In this document: in pieces, positions 14,304 to 27,389 of the stretch
How positions within the stretch are numbered: position 1 is the first letter of the stretch
Layout of the letters: every line of letters begins with the position of its first letter
Assembly: GCA_038503065.1 (NCBI GenBank)
Contig: JBCAMK010000011.1
Span: 372,001 to 436,000, forward strand
Reading direction: 5' to 3'
Origin: Paragyromitra xinjiangensis
Lineage: Eukaryota > Ascomycota > Pezizomycetes > Pezizales > Discinaceae
DNA: 64,000 bases
Program-made: the position numbers and the translations under genes
Notes under the pieces: model-generated
What the model was told of the DNA's origin: nothing
What the model saw: only the letters and a program-made list of their open reading frames with translations
Databases searched by the model: none

Positions 14304-16045
14304 ATGATTACAACCCCCCCGAAATCCGTCGCCGATGCCGAAAAACTTCTTGCTCTGTGTGAACTTATATCAACAAGCGCCAAGACCATCATCAATGAAT
14401 GGTCTGAGACTCCCGTCCAGACTCCGGCGATAAAGGATGGAGTTTCTTTACCAAGCTATGCTCTCTTTCAAGCTCAACGTACTATTGTATCCGCAGCTGG
14501 GATGCTAAAGGAAGTTGTTTGTGAGCCTCAAACGCAATTACTCGAAGTATCTTCCCAATACTTTGAGTCCCGAGCTCTTCATATCGCCGCCGAGCATCGC
14601 ATCCCAGATATATTGGTTGGCCATGACAAAGATGGGCTTTCAGTTGTAGAAATCGGTAAAAGAATTGGAATCGAGCCTAAGAAGCTATGTAAGTGAACCC
14701 AGACCGTAATTTTCAAAGAGATAAAAGCTAAAAATACACCTAGCCCGTGTTCTTCGCGCCCTTTGCTCAATCCACCTTTTCCGAGAAGTCAACCAGGATA
14801 CTTTCGCAAACAACTCCGTAACTGCTGCTCTAGTAGGAAATGAACCGTTACGGGCATATATAATGATATTGTATGAACTCTATAATTTTCCAAACCCCTA
14901 CCTGAATCCAACTAAACGGATTTGATGCAGCGCCTTGGATATCTATAGCGCTTCCGACTATCTTCCCAAGTATCTTGCAGATCCGGTGAAAGGATCTTCG
15001 TACGACGTGCGCACGACAGCTTTCCAAGACGCTCTCGGAACACAAAAGTCACGATGGGAGTGGCTTGAAGAAAAAATCCCTGTCAACGCTCCTTATTTTA
15101 ATAGCAAGGGCTACCCTCACGACGTGAGTGTCACCGGCGAGACTACATCTGATGTCAACTCTATTACAGAAACGAAGACTAGATCTCGCCCTGAGCATGA
15201 ACTCTTTGGGTTGGCAATGCTTGGTGGCGGAAGAGTGTTTGGAACTGCGCATATCTTTGGTATATCCCTAAGTCATATTAAGAATGATTGATCACTAATC
15301 TTTCTATCATGCAACAGACTATCCATGGGAGTCCTTGGGCAAAGCTACAGTGGTTGATGTTGGCGGAGGTGTGGGTATGTTCATAACTCCGAGGGCTCAC
15401 TCCAAATAAGTCATGACTAAAGACTTTGTCATTCAGGTGGCTTCTGTCTACAGTTATCTCGAGAATACCCAGACTTGAATTTCGTTGTCCAAGACCGACC
15501 CGCCGTCATCGAGCACACTGAAAAAGTCTGGGCGAAAGAGAACCCAGAAGCGCTCAAGACCCGCGCGATTCTCCAGCCACACGATTTCTTCAACGTCAAT
15601 CCTGTCAAGAACGCCGATATATACTGGCTTCGCTATATAATGTATTCCACCGACCCACAAAACGCGGTATTAGAACTTTGCTAACTGATATGACTCTAGG
15701 CACGATTGGTCTGATGACTACTGTGTACAAATTCTCTCCGGCATCCGCGCAAGCATGGGCCATAACTCTCGCATCCTCATCTGCGACCAAGTTATGAACA
15801 CCACACTAGGTTGCCCCGAAATACCTCCGGCCCCCAAACCTTTACCTGCAAACTATGGCTACCATACTCGCTATAGTCATCAGCGGGATCTATGCATGGC
15901 TGCCATTATTAATGGCATCGAAAGGACCCCAGCACAGTTTAAAAACATTATCGAGCGTGCTGGATTGGTTGTCAGCAGATTCATTGAATGCAGGAGTCAG
16001 GTTTCAATAGTAGAAGTTGCTCTTCCTGAGGAAGTGCAACTTTGA
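14304..16045 (+). CDS. SAM-dependent O-methyltransferase (plant/fungal OMT type)
   Basis: Six exons, 14304-14688, 14744-14870, 14931-15259, 15318-15374, 15437-15641 and 15700-16045, give 482 aa in one frame. The N-terminal third is the winged-helix dimerisation region, with SRVLRALCS and VGNEPLRAYI motifs. The SAM-binding motif VVDVGGGVG lies at about residues 292-300. RYIMHDW near residue 369 supplies the catalytic His of this family (the HDW motif), and a GRAGL-like segment follows near the C-terminus. The protein has the usual fungal OMT length and no signal peptide, so it is likely cytosolic. These enzymes methylate phenolic hydroxyls, often in secondary metabolism. No polyketide synthase, NRPS or P450 gene is visible beside it, so it looks like a stand-alone gene. 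All introns have GT-AG ends and are 55-62 nt. Confidence 0.9.
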
Positions 16046-19000
16046 TAGATTTGATTATTAGGATCGATTATTTACTGTTTATAAGATCTCTAAAACATTG
16101 GAGTTGTTTTTCATACGTGTAGTCAAGAATGTATTTTATTGATGAAGCAACTAAAATAAATATTCCCCAAATCTTACCGAGCGCTACCAGTAACTAAACT
16201 CGGTAACTCGCAGTGCGATCGATCGCATATAGTCTTTGATACTAGCAACTGTAAAGTCCAGAGAGCCGGTCCCCATGCACTCTAAGCGTCCACTCCCTGT
16301 TATTGAAAAGAAACCCTCTACTTCTGATTACTTATACTCCCCGTGAAACGGGACGTTAGCAGGTAACATCAAGCACCGCTAAAACTTTTACCCATGATGA
16401 AACCATACAATCTAGTAGCTTCAATCGACAGAGGGAAGAAGACGCGATGATTACTACTTTTTTGGCGGTGTAGACAATACCACCCGTATTGTTATAGTTG
16501 TTGTCTATGTATTTTCTTAGGGTATGCATACGTCTACGACGAGAGGCTAACCGATAGATACCAGATAGTACTAGGCATAGGTTGCTATATTCTTTGTAAA
16601 TTTAAAGCGGTCTAGATGCTGATTCCCGGTCTAAAATAGCTTAGTTTGATGTGCTAGTTCAGAGTAAACTACGGTCATGAGCCGTCGTGCGGTGAAGAGA
16701 CTAAGGATCTATTACGTCCATAGAATTTCCGCCCGAACGCTAGTGATATGATTCTATCAAAATCCCTCTACGAGCGCATTTACAGCCCACCCACATGTGT
16801 TTCAAGTGATATTTAAATTCAATTGGAGGGCACCGAATCCCACCACAAGGAAGATCCATTAGTCCCACTCTAGATTAAGATCTAGACGTTCCGCTGGACT
16901 ACCGAAACCGGAAACCTGTCTATTTCTGGAATAGATCATGCAGCTAGGGTTGACCGCTTCACCGCTGGGCCGTCGGTCAGAACGATACCGCCACCGATTT
17001 AGCCGTTGCGAATCAAGCTCTAGAGTCTCGACCTAGATCTATCTTCCCCGGAAACTTCGAAGAATCTTGTGTTCGAGCCGCACGGCTCTGCACATGCGGA
17101 TAGAAACTGGTCGTCTTTGGAATACGTCCCTCGCTAAAAGCAAATTCAATATTTCTGGGTAGTATTGAAATCACTCTCGAAGCGAATCTATCTACCGTAC
17201 CTAGGACTTAGATGTCATTGATGCCATAGACACTAAGGAGTTAATTCGCTGAGCGAAAGCATTCCTTACTATCTCCCGAGATAGTGCCTCAAGTATATTA
17301 AACCGGCTCAGTCTAGACCTATCGATTTGAGGGAATAATCCAGAGCCCTGAGGGTTACATGTATTCCAAAAAATAAAGCTGCTGTAGGGCCGAATAACGG
17401 CTGGATCCTCGTTTCGTTGACGGCCTGGGCCCACCTAGACTCTTTTGTCGCTCGGGTACGGGAAGGGAAAAGGGTCCAGAGCTAGGCCGTTAGATCGGCG
17501 AACAGGGTTCTGTGAGAGGGGACCAAACTACGAAATGTTACACGAGCGGTGAAGAATTGGTGGGTGGGTGGTGAGGGCATCATGTCAGGGCAGTGATGGA
17601 GTACAGGCGGAGGGGAGTGTTAAAAGGGAACACTCAGCGCCTTGGTCTCAGGAAGGCAAAATACGGTTCTTTCAGCATTCGGAGGAGAATACAGGTTGTT
17701 CGTGCACTCGAGAGGGGCTAGTCAGGATGGATGGAGGATTGGAGTAGGATATATTCAACGAGGGTCTTTGGGGAACGACGAAGGGGGTTGGTGGATCAGT
17801 TATGGGACTGAAGGTGGTTCGGTTGGCCTGGATGCTGTTAGGATGGGAGATGGAGTTAAGGATGGCTTCAAAAGGTTTTGGGGGACGGCTGCTGGATACA
17901 GAGAGATGGATGGATCGGAGGGCCTACATTCTCGGCTTCAATCACCACTGCAACACCTATCGGGAGATGGAATTGAGTTGAGTAGGAGATTGGATATACT
18001 GGATCACGGGTCGTGAAGGGTGGAAGGAACCGGTAGTAGTTCCAGGCAATTCGGGGTTAAGGAGTTAGTTTCGGGCCAAAGTAGACTTGAGGGGAAAGGC
18101 TTGGGTGTCGGGAGTAAGGAGGTACGGTGGGAAATCGGAATGGAACTAGGCGACAGATCTCCGAGATCACAGACGAGTGCTCGGACTAACACAGGCCAGG
18201 ACCGAGGCAGAACCGATCACGCAGGATTCCATGCTCTTAGAACCCTAGCCGCACATGTGCACCAGCACCCCATCCACCCCTACAGATATGAACTCAAAAA
18301 GTATAGATGAGCCTTCCAAGCTCAAGTCAAAGGTGAAATACCCACCTCATGTAAACTATGTGTCACAGTTCCTCATTCAATCATCACGTTCCCCCTCATC
18401 AGACTGCGTAATTCATGGAATTTCAAAGATATTACTGTATTATATTTATCAAAGAAACAAATCAGAGCACTGAAGAAAGCACTGGGGAGATCTCCTGAGA
18501 AGAATTCTAAGAAATTTTAAATATGAGATGACGAACCTGCACATGCTTCGTATACAGCGCAGGCGCCCGAGACGAGCTACAAAATCTGTACCAAGGCTTA
18601 GCTTTGCCTCCTTTAGACCATCTAATGAAGTTTAGAGTACGAGGCCAACCTGAGCAGCATTGTCGTCGGGACCGGTCAATGTGCCAGCTAACTTACTCAC
18701 TTGCCAAGGGTCAACCTGCTTGAGGCACGATAGAGTCATGAGAACTTGATATGTGCGCGCGAGGCACTAGATTCCGCCGCGGAGAACCATCAATCAATCA
18801 ACCCCGTAAGTATGGCACTTTAGCTACCTCTATCATCCCTAAGACCCGACCCTACAAGCCCCATGCTTATCTCTTCGCCTGTAGTGAATTGAGGACTATA
18901 TTCGTTTCATCCCCGAAAGCCTGACTAACTACTGCCCCATAGTATGTGGCAAAGGGTAGTACATTTCTTGCTAGGAAATGCCATTGCAGGGATAGAGTAA

Positions 19001-20174
19001 ACAAAACTAGATAACTGAAACTAGATAAAAGATCCCCAGTCACCCTTTAGTTATCTTGAAGTTGATCCACTTAGCAAAGAAGACGTCCAGACCAACATCA
19101 GACACCACGGGTCTAAATCCCATCCTAGACCATAGGTGAGACGGAGCCATCTCCTTCACTAGGTATGAGTTGTCTCTGGCTACCGGCTCCACTTTGCGGT
19201 TGGGCTAGGCAGTCGTTCCCTAAGCCTCTCTGCTCCTTAATAGGAAGATACGTTTATAAGTAGGCCGAGCAGCTTGTGAATAGTTATCCTTTGCATGTGG
19301 ATGGTCAAAAAATATGGAGATTTTAACTAGAGAATATCACTAGAGTTAAATTGTAAGCTTCGCTTCGAAGTTCTGTCTCGGCAATACATCGTATATACCG
19401 TTGATCGATCACGGCGTTATGACTGTCGCATCGCCCAGAGGATAGTGATGTGGTCTCCTTAAACCGACTCTTTGAAATGGGGTATACTCAGGACAATAAT
19501 AGTTTAGTCATACGGAAACGAGATGTTGAAAGTGACCCCAGGTCGGGCAACGCAACGTGCTCTGCTGCTGTGTTGAAAAGTATCGATTCCCTACTTGTAG
19601 TATGCGCTTGCGACATATTAAATGAGGCTAAGATGCAGAATAAGGGCACAGGCAAGGCTAAAATGCATGAGGAAAGTCTTGCGAATACCCTAATAAGTTT
19701 TCAAGTTTGCAGTATCTCCGCAAATATGCAGTCATCACTTCCAAGACGTTTTGAGGCAATTTCATATATACAGCTAGTGGTCTTGGTTTTATTCCGGCAG
19801 TTGCAATTGTGTAGAAAAATAATGTACCAACGCGGCTGCCTAGTATCAGAAGATATCACACGCTCTACGGAAGCTAGTGTAACTCACTAAAATCCTGGGG
19901 ATTTGGTTTAAATGTCGATATAACTGTTTAGAACTTCATGCATGAATATGTCGTCATCTGAAACGCGTTTCACAAACGAATATTACCCCACTGGGTAAGC
20001 ACAGCAACTCAAGATACGGAACTTCTAGATAACACAGCCTTCAGGGTTTTATCAGACACGCTAGTGATAATGTGACTATATACACTGAATGTACGGCGAT
20101 TCCAGAAGCAGAACCAAACCGACTAGAAACCATATCACAGACATTGATTCTGGCTATTATATCCCATTGAAGCT
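16046..20174. other. Long gene-poor block including a G-rich stretch
   Basis: No supported gene over 4.1 kb. From about 17440 to 18200 the plus strand becomes strikingly G-rich and C-poor, unlike its AT-rich surroundings. Frames there are interrupted and carry no motif. A 146-codon frame at 19450-19890 lacks an ATG start and has no recognisable domain. Decayed repeats are the likeliest content. Confidence 0.5.
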
Positions 20175-21401
20175 TTACGGTGTCCAAATTGGGGGACCTG
20201 GAATCGTGTAGGGTCCGGTAGGATGAGTGTACACGTTGTAGGTGATGCCAGGATCAGTGTAATTATAACCACCAATAAAGCCAAAGTCCTGTGCGGGTAC
20301 AGTTGTACCATCTCCTGTTGTCGTAATCTGGGAGCAAGATGGATAGACTTGAATTATTCGTTAGCATGGAAAGAGGGATCTGTAAGTTGGCTTTAGAGAA
20401 CTCACATTGAGCACCACGGATACTGTTCGTGGTATAGGCCACGTCGGCTTCGTGAAGAGCTACATTTTATCTTTGATTGGCAAATACTCGAATCAAAACC
20501 GGTCACTAGAACTAACCAATAATCTCAGCTTTGATGAGATAGTCACCAGGCGCAATCCAAGTTGGAATAATCACGCTATGCCTTCCCTTGAATTTTTATG
20601 CAGATTAGTAGATATTCCGAAAAAGAACCACCGAAAGATAATCTAACCTTGTTCGCGATCAACTTATCCACGGCCCAGGTCCCTTCGCTCACGCCGTCTT
20701 CAGCAATCTTCGTCCACACATCACCAACACCGTTGGTAGAGATAGGAGTAATATAAACTAAAATTGATTTTATATTAGCATTAATAAAAGGGAGAGAATT
20801 ATATATCACACGAATAAATTACCCAGAATAGGTCCATGGTGTGACTAACTCCCGATATTAGTAACTAATTTTCTATACTCTTAAACCGATGTATTGGTTA
20901 CTCACAGCAGCAATGATATCATCTCCTCTAGTATCATGATACCATTCAAACTCGAAAGTCGCGCCGGCGGCAACAGTCACGTAAGAAGAAACAGCGGTTT
21001 GTCCGTTTACATTACAGATAATTTCTACACACAGTTATCAGCCTGTTAAACTCCACATATTCATTGTATCAAGCCGGAAAAGAATGAGATAACTTACCAG
21101 GGATGGTCAGATTTTTGACTGGGTTATTGCTATTTCAAACATGAACGTTTAGCTTGCGATTGAAGGGCTCGAAGAATGTAAATTAAATGCGGTGAGGTTT
21201 TAATACTTCGGAGGTGAGCGGACATAAACACCACGTCCATCTCCTTGAAATTCCTAAATCAATTCAGTAAAATATTCTAAGATATGAAGATTTGGTATTC
21301 CATTTTCTCACCCCATCGATCCAGACACCGTATACAGTAGTGTGAGCTTTCACGGCAGCAAAAAGGCTAGCAACAACTGGTAAAAAGCTTACAACCTTCA
21401 T
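20175..21401 (-). CDS. AA9 lytic polysaccharide monooxygenase, nine exons
   Basis: Exons 21401-21312, 21253-21207, 21129-21098, 21024-20906, 20844-20823, 20757-20648, 20586-20517, 20459-20406 and 20347-20175 join in frame to 238 aa. The signal peptide is residues 1-19, so the mature protein starts with His20, the first His of the copper histidine brace. SHHGP supplies the second (His98), and AQFYPSC supplies the conserved Gln180 and axial Tyr182. Cys60 and Cys185 fit the family disulfide. VWTKIAEDG, GTWAVDKLIANK and LHEAD are AA9 signatures. The enzyme oxidatively cleaves cellulose or related glucans outside the cell. There is no CBM or linker. Eight introns in 717 coding bases is high; one exon is 22 nt and another 32 nt. 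The gene shares its strand with the GH10 xylanase about 4.3 kb upstream. Confidence 0.95.
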
Positions 21402-24400
21402 GTTGAAGTTCTATGAAGAGAACGAGGGGATGATTTTGACGACCGAGAAAGAAGAACCGACAAAGGTATGTCGGAGAAAGCAGAAATGTAGGAACATGAG
21501 CAGCTTTTTATCCAGGATCGAACCGGTAGTAATCTTGAGGCCTTCCACAAACCTAGAAGTGCTTGAAAAGCACTCTGTGATTAAAGTCGCTGTGTTGCTT
21601 TCAGCGGCCCGGTTAAACCTTTGCTAGGTGCCTGCCTACTAGAGGTAAGCTACTGAACAGTTGATCATTGCCATTTGATACCAGTTGCTTGGAACAACGA
21701 TCTACATGATGGATTAGGCTCGCCAGGGCCCTCTTAGGAAATCTCCGATTGGATTTCCAATTATGCTATTATAATTACATGATCAACAGTAGACCAGACC
21801 AGTCTATCAAATGCGGGGGAGAACATACACTGATGGTTTGTAAAGAAAAGGACAATTCACCATGGATCAATTGTTTACTTAGATGCCAGACCTCTCTCGT
21901 CGTGCGCGTAGGATCAATCTTAGATTCAGATTCTACAAATTGCTTAGATTTTAATCCCTGTACCCATGCTCATTCCATGGAACAAAATTCTCGGAGATTT
22001 TGTGTGAGTAGTACAGCGCCAGCAAAATAACCAAGCGCCTGAACGGGGATTTAAACCATATTGACGTATACTGCCTATATCTCAAGAAGTTGATCGATTT
22101 TTTTCCGGAGTCCCATATTACGAAAGACGACTCCACATTCCCAATGATGTGGAACTGCAGCACTATATGGATTATAAACTTAAGGATATGAAATTCCAAC
22201 CCAATAAGGAAATCCCCAGCGATATATCAATGATTTATATCATATACGGGCATGGCTCATGATCATAAACACAGTGTTTACCTAGATATTAGGCCCTGTC
22301 CCAAAGTGCCCTCTAGCTGACACTTGAAAAAAATTGAATATGAATAAGTTTTTATTCGTGACTCAAAGATCATCCTGATCCCTATCGCAGGCATATTCGA
22401 GCTCCGTATTTTGTTCCTGGATTACAGCGGGCCGTCGGTTGTGGCGGCCCGTGAAACGACACCTTAATACCATGTCAATTAAGGGCATAGAGAACAGCCG
22501 CCAAGTGCCTGCAGCCAGGATGGCGCAATCCTAGATATCTCTGACGAGGAATTCCGATACCGCTGTAATTCGTTCTACCAGTAACTATAATCTGGGTTAG
22601 TCGTAGTCGTATCTCAATTGGTAGAGATATATGCATATGGAGCATACAACCCATACAGTTCAAAGCTATTAGTGCAAATCACGTCTCTTTTTAGAGCTTT
22701 TACCGCCACTACCGCACTCAAGATCAGTCCTTAGGGCACAACGGTCCACTATGCCGAGCCAGAGCCTACACCGTTCCTGGGGGTACGTATACACTGCAAT
22801 AGGGTTTTCTGCAAAAGAATGCATTGTTGATCTGTACGACTCGTGCAAACCTGATCTGCCGGGGAAGCGGGCAGGTTGCCTCCCGGACTCTCTTCAGCCA
22901 AATAATTGTATACCTGAACTAAACCTTACTTATTTCCCCTCCTCGTCCTGCGGGCGAACAGTATATGAAAGGGGCTTAACTCCTCTGGAGTTTGTAAGCT
23001 CCTATTCCTCGAGCTCCCAATAAAACGGCTGATCCTCTGGCCTATACTCAAACCCCAGACCTACACTATTGCTCTCTAGAATATCGATACTTCCGGTTAC
23101 TACAATCAGTATGGTATAAGACAGCTGCAGTTACAATTACACTAACGAACTTGAACTTGATCCGCTAATTGCTCACCTTTCATCACCCTGCGACGTGGCA
23201 CACCCATCCACAGCATTACGCAATGGGACGTCGAATACCCCACACACAACCCTAGATACACGGCTAACTCGCTTGTTAAACCTAGATAGTTCCTCTAGAC
23301 ATCTGAGGGTCCGTGATCTGCCCCGCATCCCCGGAGAAGCTTATACAAACACCCCGCGAGCTCTGTGTACGTAACCTGAGCAACCATCAGAGCCTGAGGC
23401 TAGAGCCATCTGTGAAAAAAAAGTGCATTCTCAAACACTCCATTCGACAAAACAACCTGTCAAGTGGCTGGAATTAGTCGCCAAAAGGAGCTTGTGAACT
23501 AACTTCGGGGCATTTTTCAAAATTTGGTCCGGGGCCTAAGCACCTTTCTATCAACGTATCAGCCAAACCGCGCTCTAGGAATCAGGCACCCCTCTACTAT
23601 ACCTTGCGTGTCCCACCCCGCCAACCCCCTAAGCACATTACCCTATACACACAAGCCCATCCAATTATTCCTAAGTTATATCAAATGGATCCGACTTAAG
23701 TAACCTCTAAATCGGAGCTTAAATCCTATAACGTGAAACATTGACGCTTATAACAAAAGCCCTAAAGTTATAGGCTAAGCAGCTAAAAGCTAAAGGCGGC
23801 GCTCCTACAATAGGATTTGTAGACATCAGCAATGAAAATAACTACTAATCCCACCCAATCTTGAGGAAAGTATGACCTCTTCCAGCTAATCTAGCAGAAT
23901 ACCTCCAGTTGACTTTAACAAAATTTATGGAAGACTGATGACAAACTCCTTATCTACTAGAACAGACCAAAAAGGCCCCGGCCACCTAAAGTAAAAAGTA
24001 GTAAAAATTATGTTAGGATTCATTCTAGTGTAGCTCATGAGAACCATAGTCGAAGCTGCTAATAGCCAGAACTATAGCTACTGGCAGGCTCCCCGATTGA
24101 GTTACTGCAACTAATAAACCGTCGGTATCAGCTTCAGTTTTGTAGTTGGGTATATACAACAATAACATAATCTACAAAAGACAGTTATGCGATGCAACTA
24201 TAGCTGAAGTTTCTACGTATACTCGTACTAGGGCTGAACCACCGACCCAGGTGGCCATTACTCAGTTACTGCACTGTGCATTTTTTTCGCTGTGTTTTAC
24301 TACATCACAAACGTGTGTGGTTTCTATATTTCCCCTTTTAGTACGCCCAATACTTCACTTCTGAAACGAGCACACTGCGTGCCAGTTTAACGTGCACAAT

Positions 24401-25690
24401 CGGAACTTTAACTATGTAGGTGACATTATAGCTATAGTCAGAATAACCCACCCGCGATATATACTACAGTGAAAGATTTTAAATACAAGATTTTAACGAA
24501 TCAGTCCAAAATATCTATTCAGAGCATCACTAACTACAGTGGACGACAATGCGTGTATGAATTATCAATCAAGCAATCAATCAACAGTGGATGACACCAA
24601 GTTCCCCACCTCGCAGTCTGCTTCAAACTAATTAGAGTTAATCACCATTAGACTAGGCTACTACATGTAGTTATTCTAGGCTTCAGTATGATGCATACCG
24701 ACTTCTCCACGTGCCAATACTAAATAACCCCCGGTGTTTCGAATTCGTGACGTCAGGCCCGGGATTATACCTACAAGGAAATTTGAACATACCCTTAACC
24801 TTAATCTTTTCTCATATGATTTCGGGAATTAGAGCTAATCACTACAATACGCGTACACGGAAAATTCCAAGTCACTATGGTACAAAAGTATCGTGTAAAC
24901 GGTATTTACAATCAAGACATATATAGAAAAACTGTAAAATGCATATGGTTCTATAGTAGCTATAGGTTCATAGCTAAACTTAGCACTAGACACTAACAAT
25001 CTAACAAGGGAACACATCAAATTGGCGCGACAGACCTGTATTTTCTACTAGGTGGATGCGTGTGAAAATTTTGTATCTATTCAAGGGTTCGTGTACTACT
25101 CTTCACAAGAAAGCAAGACCGGTAAGGTGGAGAGTTGAACCAGCACGTGCTAGACTGCTAGTGGGCTATCCCTGAATATACTGAGTCCTAGCTTCACGAA
25201 ATAAAACTGTATTGAACGACATCGGAAAACTAGGGATGTGCTTTACTGTCTTGTGGGCTTCCAAATGACACAAGCTACGCGAGATAGCTGTGTAATGTGG
25301 CTACAGCTTAAGTTCCTATATACTGCATGTTAGTATAGCTTACATAGTCGAGCTTTTGATCGTGTAATCAACACAGCCAGAGAGCTATTCGCGTACCTCT
25401 TACACATACCCACCCGCCATATATACCATAGTGAAACGGTCACAAGAACCAACCCACCAAGCCATTCAGCGATGGTGCAGAACATAACTTTCAAGCGACA
25501 ACCCAAGTAGATGCTTTTATATTTCACGATATCCAAGAAACCAATATAGTTACACGAAACAAGTAGCTCTTTTCAACAGCAAGCCAATTAGACCACCTAG
25601 CCTCCCTAGAAGTCCTAGACTTATCCTCCTGGTCTGCTGCCACAAAACTAACCGACAAAAACCCCAACACGCCCAAATTTTACTAGAAAT
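21402..25690. other. Gene-poor block between LPMO and xylanase
   Basis: About 4.3 kb with no supported gene. It contains a tRNA-like relic (about 22603-22675), a related pair of motifs near 24448-24474 and 25409-25436, and C-rich sequence at 22.7-23.7 kb resembling a decayed transposon. No intact transposase or reverse transcriptase frame is visible. Confidence 0.5.
22603..22675 (+). other. tRNA-like relic (D arm and anticodon arm)
   Basis: TCTC (22612-22615) pairs with GAGA (22624-22627) around an 8-nt loop with AATTGG, like a D arm and A box. TATGC (22630-22634) pairs with GCATA (22642-22646) around a 7-nt loop with T at position 33 and an ATG triplet in the anticodon position. A GTTCAAAGC B-box-like motif follows at 22658. 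The acceptor stem and T stem do not pair well, so this is at best a decayed tRNA or tRNA-derived SINE. Confidence 0.25.

Positions 25691-27389
<1,699 letters not shown>

Noticed and set aside
19450..19890. 146-codon plus-strand frame
   Set aside because: It starts with GTG, has no domain motif or leader, and lies in degraded AT-rich DNA.
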